Assembly: GCA_016124455.1 (NCBI GenBank)
Contig: WGNQ01000008.1
Location: 62,001 to 126,000, forward strand
Length of the DNA: 64,000 bases
From: Sideroxydans sp.
Lineage (GTDB): Bacteria > Pseudomonadota > Gammaproteobacteria > Burkholderiales > Gallionellaceae
Direction of reading: 5' to 3'
Positions 13,342 to 23,500 of the stretch are shown here, in pieces; positions within the stretch are counted from its first letter, which is position 1, and each line of letters opens with the position of its first letter. Under the pieces are notes generated by a model. The model ran no database searches. It was not told the origin of the DNA and saw nothing but the letters and a program-made list of their open reading frames with translations. A program made the position numbers and the translations under genes.

Positions 13342-14210
13342 GCGGCCTCCGTGCTGGCTTGGGCGAAGACTTGCGCCTCATCGGTGATCTTGGACAGGTC
13401 GCCGAGGCTGGCAATGATGTGGTCGATACCGCCGCCGTAGCGTTTGGCGACACCGGCAGGCAATTCTTCCACGATCGGGTTGCCGGCGCCACCCATTTCC
13501 AGTTTCTTGCTGATCTGGTTGGCGACGAACAGGCTGCATTGCAGTACCGAGGCATCGTCGCTGCAGTCATGGTGCACGCGTATGGTGTCGGTCAGTTCCT
13601 TGGGGAATTGCCAGCGTTCGGCCAGCATGGCGCCGGCCACGGTGTGGTCGATGCCGAAGATGCGCTGTTCGGCGATGTGTAGCGGGATGTGTTCGCTGGC
13701 GGCGAGTTCGAGCGCGGCCTTGAATTCATCCGGCAGGTATTGCGCGAACACCACCTTGCCGAAATCGTGCAACAGTCCGGCGATGTAGCAGTCGCCGGGA
13801 TCGGTGTCGTCGTTGCCGTATTTCTGGCACAGCAGGCGCGCCAGGCTGGCGGTGGTCAGCGTGTGCATCAGGTAGCGCTGGATGTCGAAATCCGCGTTGT
13901 TCTGTGGCGGCAACACGCCGACCGCGGCAAACGACAGCGCCATGTTCTTGATGGTGTTGAGGCCGAGATAAACCACCGACTGGTTCACCGAGGTGATCTT
14001 CTTGGGAAAGCTGTAGTAGGCGGAATTGAGGATGCGCAGGATCTTGACCGTCATCACCGGGTCTTTCTCGATGACCATCACCAGTTCCTTGGGGTCGCAG
14101 TTGGCGCTGCGCGTGAGTTCCAGAATGCGCTGCACGCTCTTGGGGAAGGCGGGCATTTTCTCGACCGCGGCGAGCAGCTTCTGGGACAGTTCCGGTGAAA
14201 TCTCGTTCAA
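13338..14210 (-). CDS. HDOD domain-containing protein (TTG start)
   Basis: NEISPELSQKLLAAVEKMPAFPKSVQRILELTRSANCDPKELVMVIEKDPVMTVKILRILNSAYY...; aaggag Shine-Dalgarno precedes TTG at 14210. Confidence 0.88.
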   Translation of the reverse strand: MNEISPELSQKLLAAVEKMPAFPKSVQRILELTRSANCDPKELVMVIEKDPVMTVKILRILNSAYYSFPKKITSVNQSVVYLGLNTIKNMALSFAAVGVLPPQNNADFDIQRYLMHTLTTASLARLLCQKYGNDDTDPGDCYIAGLLHDFGKVVFAQYLPDEFKAALELAASEHIPLHIAEQRIFGIDHTVAGAMLAERWQFPKELTDTIRVHHDCSDDASVLQCSLFVANQISKKLEMGGAGNPIVEELPAGVAKRYGGGIDHIIASLGDLSKITDEAQVFAQASTEAA

Positions 14211-14241
14211 CAAAATCTCCTTGCGGTAGCCACAGTCGGGA

Positions 14242-14694
14242 TCAGCCCTGGCGCAGGCAGTCGGCCCAGTTGTTCGGGGTTTCGTAGAGGCGCACCCGCT
14301 CGAGCTGCAGGTGGTTGCCATACACGTCGCGGTAGGCCGGGCTGAGGATGGCGAACGCCACGGTGGCGAGGTTCTCGGCCGTGGGCGGCACATCGAGCAC
14401 CACGGTCTTGTGGCCGGGCAGGGTCTGCAGGAATTCCAGCACTGCGGTGTCTCCACGATAGACCAGGAAGGCATGGTCCCAGGTGTCGACCAGTTGCTCC
14501 TTGGCGATGCGTTTCACTTCGGAATAGTCCATCACCATGCCCTGTTCGGACAAACCCTCGGCCGTGATGATGTCGCCGGACAGGGTGATCTCGATGGCGT
14601 AACGGTGGCCGTGCAAGTGCCTGCACTGGCTGGCGTGGTTGGGGATGCGGTGACCGGCATCGAATTCAAGTCGGCGGGTGATCTGCATGGACAT
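14242..14694 (-). CDS. queD: 6-carboxytetrahydropterin synthase (QueD family)
   Basis: MSMQITRRLEFDAGHRIPNHASQCRHLHGHRYAIEITLSG... Confidence 0.9.
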   Translation of the reverse strand: MSMQITRRLEFDAGHRIPNHASQCRHLHGHRYAIEITLSGDIITAEGLSEQGMVMDYSEVKRIAKEQLVDTWDHAFLVYRGDTAVLEFLQTLPGHKTVVLDVPPTAENLATVAFAILSPAYRDVYGNHLQLERVRLYETPNNWADCLRQG

Positions 14695-14729
14695 TATTGT
14701 CGTTCTTCGAAGCGGCGATTATAGCCGGT

Positions 14730-16697
14730 TCAGAGATTCCTGACTGCGTGCCGTAACGCAGCCAGCGCACGGGCATCGACTTGCCTGCCGTAGCGCAGTG
14801 CCACATAGCGCGCCGTGATGTCGGCGATGGCGGGCGCGAGCTCGGGTTTCAGGCTGGCGGCGCGGATGGCGAAGTCCTGCGGGCCTTCATGGGCGGCACG
14901 TTTAACGCCGGCCTTGGCCAGCTTGCGGCAGAACCTGAGGTAGAGCGCGAGCGCCGGGTCGCTGATGCGCGTGCGCAGGCGGCGCAGCATCAGCAGGGTG
15001 AACAGCCCGACCAGCACGGCGACCACCGCCAGCATGTCGAGCGCCATCTTGCGCCAGGTGATGTCTTCCATGCCCATGCGGGTGAGAAAGGCGAACTGGC
15101 GCTCGGTGTTGTAGCCGAGCACCCACTGGTTCCACTGGTTGGCCAGCGCGTCGAGGTTGAAGCGCAACTGGCGCAGCCAGGGCGAAGAAGTGCGCTCAAA
15201 GAACGGCAGCGCGGCGTTGTTCGGCACGGCTGCGGCGAGGCCGTTCTCGATGCGTGCCGGCGAGGCCGCGGCAGTTGGGTCGATGCGCCGCCAGCCGTGC
15301 CCTTCCTGCCACACCTCGGCCCAGGCGTGCGCGTCGGACTGGCGCACGATGTAATAGCCGCCGAGGTCGTTGTAGTCGCCGCCCTGGTAGCCGGTGACCA
15401 CGCGCGCCGGGATGCCCGCCGCACGCATCAGGAACACGAAGGCGGACGCATAGTGTTCGCAGAATCCCTGCCGGGTGTCGAACAGGAAATCGTCGATATT
15501 GTTGGAGCCGGGCAGTGGCGGCGGGTCCAGCGTGTACTGGAATCCCTGCTGGCTGAAGTAATTCAGTGCGCTGCGCACGATGGCGGCCGCATCGCCGTTG
15601 CTTTGCGTGCGCCATTCCGCGGCGAGCTGCCGGGCACGAGGGTCGAGGCCGCGCGGCAGCTGCAGGGCGCGCCGCAACTGCAGCGCATCTTCCTGCGCGT
15701 TGGCACGGTAGTCGAGCATCGAATGGACGTCGTAGCGCAGCCGTGCATTGACCGGCTTGTTCCGCAGCAGGCGGAAGTCATAGCTGAGGTGCGCAGGAAT
15801 CGAAATCTGCGTCGGCATCTCCAGCGCGAACAGCCAGGTCTTGTTGTGTGGTTCCAGCGTCACCGTGTAATCGACCGGGGTGCCGAGCTGGTCGAATTGC
15901 GGCAGCCGGTTGCGCAGCGTCTTGCCGGGCGTCCAGGTCTGGCCGTCGTATTCCCACAGCACCGGGCCGCGCCAGTACATCTGGTCGCGGCGCGGCGGCG
16001 TGCCGTTGAACGCGACGCGGAACGCCACCGCATCGGACAGTGCGAGCTTGCCGAGCGAGCCGGGCGCCATCCTGTCGTCGAGGCCGCTGCGGGAGTAGGC
16101 GTCCTGCGGCATGCCCCACAACGGCCCTTCCACGCGCGGGAACAGTACGAACATCACCAGCATCAGCGGGATTGCCTGCGCCAGCAGCAGCGCGGCGATG
16201 CGCAGCCGCGGTCGGAGCGGCAGCGTGGCGCTTTGCAGGTGCAGCCAGGTGGATACGATCACCAGCAGCGTGGCCAGCATGAACAGCGCGGTGGGGATGC
16301 TCTGCGAATAGAAGAAGTTGGTGATGACGATGAAGCAGGCAAGATAGATCACCACCGTGGCGTCGCGCCGGGTGCGCAGTTCGAGTTGCTTGAGCGCGGC
16401 CAGCAGGATCAGCAGCGTGACGCCGGCTTCGCGCCCGAAGATCGTGTGGAAGCTCAGCAGGATGCCGAGTACGCTGCCGAACGTGACGAGCAGCAGCAGC
16501 CAGCGTTTGGGCAGCGCGAGATTCTGCCGCGTGAGGTAGGCGCGCCAGCCGAGCAGCGTCAGGCACAGCGCGCTGACCCACAGCGGCAGGTGGTCGGCGT
16601 GCGGGGCGCTGACCATCAGGATGCAGAGCAGCAGGCCGTAGAGGATGGGCGGCTGCAGCAGCGCGGCGCTGGCGGAGTCCCTCAATTGCTGGTTCAT
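14730..16697 (-). CDS. TgpA-like transglutaminase with DUF3488 N-terminal membrane domain
   Basis: MNQQLRDSASAALLQPPILYG..., multiple TM segments, DTRQGFCEHYASAFVFLMRAAGIPARVVTGYQGG transglutaminase motif; start trimmed to 16697. Confidence 0.92.
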   Translation of the reverse strand: MNQQLRDSASAALLQPPILYGLLLCILMVSAPHADHLPLWVSALCLTLLGWRAYLTRQNLALPKRWLLLLVTFGSVLGILLSFHTIFGREAGVTLLILLAALKQLELRTRRDATVVIYLACFIVITNFFYSQSIPTALFMLATLLVIVSTWLHLQSATLPLRPRLRIAALLLAQAIPLMLVMFVLFPRVEGPLWGMPQDAYSRSGLDDRMAPGSLGKLALSDAVAFRVAFNGTPPRRDQMYWRGPVLWEYDGQTWTPGKTLRNRLPQFDQLGTPVDYTVTLEPHNKTWLFALEMPTQISIPAHLSYDFRLLRNKPVNARLRYDVHSMLDYRANAQEDALQLRRALQLPRGLDPRARQLAAEWRTQSNGDAAAIVRSALNYFSQQGFQYTLDPPPLPGSNNIDDFLFDTRQGFCEHYASAFVFLMRAAGIPARVVTGYQGGDYNDLGGYYIVRQSDAHAWAEVWQEGHGWRRIDPTAAASPARIENGLAAAVPNNAALPFFERTSSPWLRQLRFNLDALANQWNQWVLGYNTERQFAFLTRMGMEDITWRKMALDMLAVVAVLVGLFTLLMLRRLRTRISDPALALYLRFCRKLAKAGVKRAAHEGPQDFAIRAASLKPELAPAIADITARYVALRYGRQVDARALAALRHAVRNL

Positions 16698-17653
16698 GTC
16701 GCACTTCCTGCCAGGCCGAACAACGCCAGCGCACGCAGGCATTCTTCGCGGTGTGAGGCGCCCTGTCCGGGCGGGAGTTCGAGGCCGGGCAGGCGCAGGC
16801 CGTAGTGCAGTCCCTGCGCTTCGGCATCGAGCACCCAGCGCGCGAGGATGGCGAGCTTCTGTTCGCCGGACATCGCCGCCGCAAGGTCCCAGTCCAGCCA
16901 CAGTTCGCGTCCCTGCAGCGCGCTGAATTGCTTGATCTGCAGCCCCTGTTCGCGCGCCAGCGCTTTCCAGGCGATGCGCTGCAGGGCGTCGCCCGCGACG
17001 TAGCTGCGCAGCCCGGCGAAATCCTCGTCGCCGGCCACGCTGCTGCTGCCGCTGCCATTCTGCGCAGTGCTCGCGGGCAATGGCGTGGAGGCTGCGGGTT
17101 TGGGATAGACCAGGCAGCGCGTGTCGAACTCGAGGTACGACCAGGCATGGAACAGGCCGAGCGGGAATTCGGTGTACAGCGTCAGCCTGCCGGTGGCGAG
17201 CCAGCCGCGCCGCGCGGCGGGCAGCGACAGTTTTACCACGACGCTTTGCTGTGCGGGAATGTCGAACACCGTGTAGTGCGCATGCTCGTCATGCAGCGTC
17301 AGGTGGTAGCGCGGCAGGTTGCCGTGGTTGTGGAAGTGGAACGCGAATTGCGCGGTTTCGCCGGCGAATACGGCGTCGGCGTGGCCGGCGCGTATTTCCA
17401 GCTGCGCCATGTTGCGGAAGGCATGCAGCATGGTCATCATGCCCATGGTACCGAGCAGGAAGGTGAGCACGTAGCCGAGGCTGAGGTTGTAATTGATGTC
17501 GCCCAGCAGCATCAGCAGCAGCACGAACACGAAGCCGATGCCGAGCCGGGTGGGCAGGATGAAAATGCGGCGCTGGGTGAGCACGGCGGTGCCATGCTCG
17601 ATGCGCGGCTGGAACAGCCAGGTGCGGAATCTCTGTCGCAGTGCGGCAAGCAC
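16694..17653 (-). CDS. DUF58 domain-containing protein
   Basis: GLRSYVAGDALQRIAWKALAREQGLQIKQF motif; ATGA overlap with downstream transglutaminase gene. Confidence 0.88.
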   Translation of the reverse strand: MLAALRQRFRTWLFQPRIEHGTAVLTQRRIFILPTRLGIGFVFVLLLMLLGDINYNLSLGYVLTFLLGTMGMMTMLHAFRNMAQLEIRAGHADAVFAGETAQFAFHFHNHGNLPRYHLTLHDEHAHYTVFDIPAQQSVVVKLSLPAARRGWLATGRLTLYTEFPLGLFHAWSYLEFDTRCLVYPKPAASTPLPASTAQNGSGSSSVAGDEDFAGLRSYVAGDALQRIAWKALAREQGLQIKQFSALQGRELWLDWDLAAAMSGEQKLAILARWVLDAEAQGLHYGLRLPGLELPPGQGASHREECLRALALFGLAGSAT

Positions 17654-17664
17654 GTCGATGGCCG

Positions 17665-18582
17665 TCAGGGGATGGCGACGGCCTCGATCAGCTCCGCCGC
17701 GAGTTTGTCGCCGTCCTGCCGTTGCACTTCCTGCACGCTTTGCAGGCGATGGCTGGCCACGCCCGGCAGCACGGCCTGCACATCTTCCGGCACTACGGCG
17801 TTGCGCCCGTCGAGCATGGCCCAGGCGCGCGCGCCTGCGAGCAACGACAGCCCGGCGCGCGGCGACAGGCCGTGTACGTAGCGTGCCGATTCGCGGCTAT
17901 GGCGCACGATGGCCTGTACATAGTCGAGCAGGGCGGGGGCGACGAATACCTGTTTCACCTGCTGCTGCAAGGCGAGCAGTTCGGCGGCTTCCATTTGCGG
18001 CGCCAGTCCGGACACGATCTCGCGCCGCTCCACGCCGGCGAGCAGTCCGCGCTCCGCCTGCGCATCCGGATAGCCGAGCTGGATGCGCATCAGGAAGCGG
18101 TCGAGCTGCGATTCCGGCAACGGGAAGGTGCCGATCTGGTAGGTCGGGTTCTGCGTGGCGATCACGAAGAACGGCGTGGGCAGCGGGCGCGTCACGCCTT
18201 CGATGGTGACCTGCTGCTCTTCCATCGCTTCCAGCAGTGCGCTCTGCGTCTTGGGCATGGCACGGTTGACTTCGTCGGCGAGGATCATCTGCGCGAAAAT
18301 CGGGCCGGAATGGAACTTGAATTCGTTGCTGTCGCGCTGGAAAATCGAGACGCCGAGGATGTCGGCCGGCAGCATGTCGCTGGTGAACTGGATGCGCTGG
18401 AATTGCAGCCCGAGCGAGCGTGCCAGCGCGTGCGCCAGTGTGGTCTTGCCGACGCCCGGCAGGTCCTCGATCAGCAGGTGGCCGCGCGCGAGCAGGCAGG
18501 CCAGCGCGAGCCTGATCTGGTGCGGTTTGCCGAGGATGACCTGTTCGACCTGGGTGATGACATTGTGCAGTGAGTTGCTCAT
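17665..18582 (-). CDS. MoxR-family AAA+ ATPase
   Basis: MSNSLHNVITQVEQVILGKPHQIRLALACLLARGHLLIEDLPGVGKTTLAHALARSLGLQFQRIQFTSDMLPADI. Confidence 0.95.
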   Translation of the reverse strand: MSNSLHNVITQVEQVILGKPHQIRLALACLLARGHLLIEDLPGVGKTTLAHALARSLGLQFQRIQFTSDMLPADILGVSIFQRDSNEFKFHSGPIFAQMILADEVNRAMPKTQSALLEAMEEQQVTIEGVTRPLPTPFFVIATQNPTYQIGTFPLPESQLDRFLMRIQLGYPDAQAERGLLAGVERREIVSGLAPQMEAAELLALQQQVKQVFVAPALLDYVQAIVRHSRESARYVHGLSPRAGLSLLAGARAWAMLDGRNAVVPEDVQAVLPGVASHRLQSVQEVQRQDGDKLAAELIEAVAIP

Positions 18583-18769
18583 GGGAAGTGTGTGCGAGTT
18601 TGTCCGATATCCAGCCGTGAACGATAAGCCAGCCATGCGGTTTGCACAATAGTACCGTTTGCGCGCGGGTCGAAGCAGCCACGTACACGGGGCATGCGGA
18701 AATGGCGCTATTCCTTTGGGCGCTGAAGCCGGCAGGCTGTAGCCCTGCCGGGCGGGAGGGCGGTGTTTG

Positions 18770-20485
18770 TCAGAAACGCGTACCGAACTCCACCCAGCTG
18801 TGGGCGGACGGGGCGCTGGTAATCAGGGCGGGCAGCGAACCCAGCCTGCCGGCTACATAAGCACGGGCATACCAGGCGTTCATGTCCCAGTCGAGGCCGA
18901 ACCCGGCACCGTTCAGCGTCGCACTATTGGTCCCGGCCGCCCAGGGGCTGTGGTTGACGGTGATGTGCTCGCTGTCGACAAAGGCTTTGGCTTGCCATTG
19001 CGTGCTCAACCGGTGGCGGAACTCAAGCGTGCCCTGGTAGCCCGAGTCGCCGGAGAGCACGCCCATGTCATAGGCGCGCACGGTATAGGGGCTGCCGGCT
19101 ATCATCTTTTCGGCCGAATCGAGGTTCTTGCTCGACCATTGCCCGGAGAGGCTCAGGTACAGGCTGTTACGCGGACTGAGTCCCTGCAGCCGGGCATAGC
19201 CTGCGTTCCATTTGCTGTAGCTGCCGGCAGTTTGTGCCGTGGCGGCATCGGATACCGTAGCAATGGGATCGTCGAAGGCGTTGCGGCCCGCAGTCAGCGA
19301 CAGGTTCCAGGCGTTGTAGCCCTGCATGCCGTCGCGCATGTCGCCCGACAGGGTGGCTACCCAGTTGTCGAGGTGGCGGTCGGTGCGGATGCCGGTGGAG
19401 TCGACGTGATCGCGCAATAACTTGTGGTCGAACTGCAGCTGGGCAGAGATGTTGCTGGCGCGGCTGCGGATAAACGGGTGCCTGACCCACAGGCTGGATA
19501 CGGTGGCCGTGCCGTGACCCAGCAGGCTGGCAAGCGAGCCGCCCAGGTTATAGCGCAACGCGGAGTAGGCCATTCCCAGCCTTGTACCGTAACCGTTGAG
19601 CAGGGTGTCGTAACCTGTCCGGCCATAGTTCATGTCGTTGCCGGTGGTAAGCACGTCGGCGGTAAATTCGTCGCCATGGCCAAAGGGCTCGGCCACGCTG
19701 AATCCTGCATTCAGCCGGGTGCGTCCGGTGTAGGCATTGCCGTAGTTGTCGAGTGAAGCCTGGCCCGTAAACCGGGAAGTGGCCGCGATGTCGACATCCA
19801 TGTCGGCGGTGCCGACGGCCTTGCCCGGTTTCAGTGCGGCGACGGCCTTTGCTCCCGGCATGTCGGAGAGCAGCAGCAGGGAATGTTCCATGTCGCGGTC
19901 GGTAATGATTTGCCCGCCCTTCAGCGGTGACAGGGTGTCCTGCACGAGACGGTCGTTGACCCGGCTGTGGTTGTTCAGGTTGATCTTGCCGAAGCGCGCT
20001 TCCAGCACTTCGATGTTGACCACGCCGTTCTTGACGGTCTGTGCCGGCAATACGGCGCGCGACATCGAATAGCCATGGGCGTGATAGTAGTCGGTGATGG
20101 TCTGGGCCAGCTGCTGCAGCTGGGCGAAATTGAGGGTCTTGCCTTCGGCGCCCATCACCAGCCCGTGCAGCGTGGCGGTGTCAAACAATGTGTTGCCGGT
20201 AATGCGGATTTGCCTTACCTCGAAGGTGACGACGGATTCAATCTTGCCGGGTTTTTCTTCCTTGTGGCGGAGCCCGGTCTCGTCCCCGGAAGGGGCCGGG
20301 GCTTTTTGCGGCTGGACCTGTTGCAGCAGGTTGCCGGCATCGGGTGTCGTCGCAGCCACCGCCATGCCCGGCAGGGCCAGCAGGACGGCTGCGAGCAGGG
20401 AGGTCATGACGGGGAGCGTTGCCTGCTGCAGGGAGTCCGTGGCTTGTACGGGCATGGCGGTTCGATTTTGGCTGAAAATATTCAT
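18770..20485 (-). CDS. TpsB two-partner secretion outer-membrane transporter (ShlB/FhaC/HecB family)
   Basis: POTRA-type VRQIRITGNTLFDTATLHGLVMGAEGKTLNFAQLQQLAQTITDYYHAHGYSMSRAVLPAQ and C-terminal beta-barrel ending in VEFGTRF; alternative start at 20503. Confidence 0.92.
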   Translation of the reverse strand: MNIFSQNRTAMPVQATDSLQQATLPVMTSLLAAVLLALPGMAVAATTPDAGNLLQQVQPQKAPAPSGDETGLRHKEEKPGKIESVVTFEVRQIRITGNTLFDTATLHGLVMGAEGKTLNFAQLQQLAQTITDYYHAHGYSMSRAVLPAQTVKNGVVNIEVLEARFGKINLNNHSRVNDRLVQDTLSPLKGGQIITDRDMEHSLLLLSDMPGAKAVAALKPGKAVGTADMDVDIAATSRFTGQASLDNYGNAYTGRTRLNAGFSVAEPFGHGDEFTADVLTTGNDMNYGRTGYDTLLNGYGTRLGMAYSALRYNLGGSLASLLGHGTATVSSLWVRHPFIRSRASNISAQLQFDHKLLRDHVDSTGIRTDRHLDNWVATLSGDMRDGMQGYNAWNLSLTAGRNAFDDPIATVSDAATAQTAGSYSKWNAGYARLQGLSPRNSLYLSLSGQWSSKNLDSAEKMIAGSPYTVRAYDMGVLSGDSGYQGTLEFRHRLSTQWQAKAFVDSEHITVNHSPWAAGTNSATLNGAGFGLDWDMNAWYARAYVAGRLGSLPALITSAPSAHSWVEFGTRF

Positions 20486-20502
20486 GTACGGTTTATCTTT
20501 CA

Positions 20503-23500
20503 TTACATAACGAGCATGTCTTCGGGCAGCAGGATGCCGCTGCCAAGTATGGTCAGCACCCCTTCGCTGAAGCCGTGGCCCTGAGGATGGGGGACGAAGA
20601 CAGGTGTATCGGTCGTGTCGGCATTTCCGGATGGTGGCTGCGAATGCTCCACCCGCAGTTGGCTGTTATGCACGACGGGGGGCTGGTTTAGCAGCGACTG
20701 CGCATAGGTGTCGGCAACTTCATCGACACTCGATGGCATGGCGTTCCAGATCGTCAGCGCACCATCCGCATAGCTGATGGTGTAGTTGGTGCTGGTGTAG
20801 CCGCCTGGCGTGATCGCATAGCTGCCTGCATCCACCGCGCCTTGTGCGCTGCCGCCGTAGGCCAGCGTGCCGCCCAGTACGGATGACGTCTCGCCATTGG
20901 CGAGGCCGATATACGTTACGCCGTTGCCGCCGCTGTAGGCCAGGCCGTCATAGATCTTGCGGGCGCTGTTCGCGCTTACCGTCAACGGAGCCATGACGAT
21001 GCTGCTGGTGGCATTGTTTGCGAACGTGACGCTGTAGTTGCCTCCGCCGTTGCCGTCGCTGATCGTCGCGGCATTCAGGTTCACGGTCTTGTTGCCTGTC
21101 CCCGTATTCTTGTCCGTGTAGGCAAGGGTTGCCGCCGTCACTGTGTCGCCGCCGACCAGCGATGCAGCCAGCGCTGACAGGTCGCCCGCCGTTGCGGTGT
21201 AGGACAGCCCGCCGTCATAGGTCTTGCTCACTGACGGGGCGGTCAGCGTTACCGCCTTGGGTGTGATGTTGGCGGTGGTCGAAGCACCGGTGTTAAAGGT
21301 GTAGTTGCCTGCATCGGTACCGGTGACGGTGATGCCGGAGACGTTCACGGCCTTGCCGTTGGCGACGTTCTTGTTGGCGAAGCTTGCCGCGGTGCTGGCT
21401 AGCGTCAGCACATCGCCTGCGATGCGGTCGTCCGACAAGGTGGCGGTAGCGGTGGTCTGGCCATCATAGATCTTGTTGACGCCGGTGGCGGATACCGTCA
21501 GTGCCTTCGGCGTGATGTTGGCGGTGGTCAAAGCACTGGTGTTGAAGGTGTAGTTGCCTGCATCGGTACCGGTGACGGTGATGCCGGAGACGTTCACGGC
21601 CTTGCCGTTGGCGACGTTTTTGTTGGCAAAGATTGCCGATGTACTGGCTAGCGTCAGCACATCGCCTGCGATGCGGTCGTCCGCCAGTGTGGCGGTGGCA
21701 GTGCGCAGGCCGTCATAGATCTTGCTGATGCCGGTGGCGGATACCGTCAGCGCCTTCGGCGTGATGTCCGCGGTATAGGTGCCGCCGGTCAGGGTGTAGT
21801 TCGTGGCCCATCCCCCGCCAGCGGTGGTGATGGTGTTTAGCGTCAATGATCCCTTGGCCACTGACTTGGCAGTGCCGACATTCTTGTTGGCCATCGTGCC
21901 TGTTCCGCTCAGGCGCAGCGTTTCGCCGGGCGCCAGGTTGCTCAGCGTGAATATGGTTGCCGCCAGGCTTGAGGTGCCGTCGTACACCCGGCTGCCGGTC
22001 AGGCTGATCACGCGCGGATTGATGGTCAGCGAGCCGCCGGCGTAACTGATGATATAACCCTTCTGGTTGGACCAGATATCCGGCGTATAGACCCAGTTGG
22101 CCTGCACATCACCGGCATAAGGCGTGGCAACATTGAAAAGATTTCCCGAGGTGTCTGCACCCGCCACCGAGTAAGTCGCACCGCTCAACCCGCCGCCATA
22201 GGCGCTGCCGCTATAGGTCTGGCTGATATTGCTTGCGGTTATCGTCAACGGTTTCATGAAGGTACGCAACAGCGGCGCGGTATGGCCGCTGTAGATTGCC
22301 CAGGTGTTGGTGAAATCCCATGAGGTGAAGGAGCTCTGCTGCTGCATCTGGCTGGCTGACCGGCCGGTTGCTCCGCTTGAGTTGCCTGCTCCAAACGTTC
22401 CTGCGACAGAGCTGCTGTTGGCTGTATCCCAATAACTGCTGGTGATAGTTCCAGTTGTATAGCTGCCTATAAATCCACCGATATTGCTGCTGGTAGAACC
22501 ACCGCCAGATGCCCGACCTGTCGTGTAGGAGTTGCTTACCGTCGAGGAGTTGAGTCCAATCAGCCCTCCGATATTTGCACCATCGGCTTGAACAGCGCCG
22601 GTCGAATAGCTATCGGTGATGGAACCTCCTGTTGCGTTTTCTCCAGCCAGGCCGCCGGCATTATTGGGTGTGATCGTGTTGATAACGGGAACAGGATTGG
22701 CAGCGGCAAAAACAGAGCCTGTGGCATAGCTCTGATTGATCGTTCCCGAATTGTGTCCAACCAGGCCACCGAAATTTTTATCGTAGTTGGCGTTCCCGCT
22801 GGTAGGGGTATCGGTAACTACGCTGCCAACGTGTGCGCTAGAGAAGCTATGCTGGATTCCATATGGGCCACCGTTTACATTGGATCCAGCCAGGCCGCCG
22901 ACATCGCCTCTTCCATAAACGGTACCCGAGGTGGAGCTGTTGACGATGGTTCCGGAATTAAAACCCACCAGACCGCCGACAAATGTGGCGTCAGCACCGC
23001 CGATATTGACATTCACCGCCACGTTTTTGATTCTTGCGCCTACTACATATCCGAACAGGCCAAGGTAGGAAGTGCTGCTGTTTATGGTTAGCGCGGATGT
23101 TGAGCCTATCGTATGCCCCAAGCCATCGAACCCGCCTGTGAATTGATTCGTGCCGTTGGCGCCGATCGGCGCGAACCCCGTGCCGCCGTTCCAGGAACTC
23201 GTGTTCGCGATGGCGATGTCACTGCCCAGTGCGTAGTAGCCGGTCAAGTTCCCGTTCATGCCCTGCAGGTCGGTTGTGGTGGTACTGCCCGCTGCGCCCA
23301 GACTGTTGATAATAGTGTAGCTATGGAGGGTGCCGTCAGAACCCTGCTGGGTCTGGAAAGTCGCTGTCGAAGCCATGTTAATCGGGGCATGTATGTAGTC
23401 GTAGCTGGTGTTCCCCGAGGCGACAGCGCCCATGCCGTATTGCAGCACCAGTCCGGCGGTGCCGGTGGCGTTCATGGCGCTGTTGACGACGATGTTGCGA

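Noticed and set aside
14781-16805. 674-aa plus-strand ORF opposite the transglutaminase gene
   Set aside because: Antisense shadow of a well-supported TgpA-like gene, no recognisable domain
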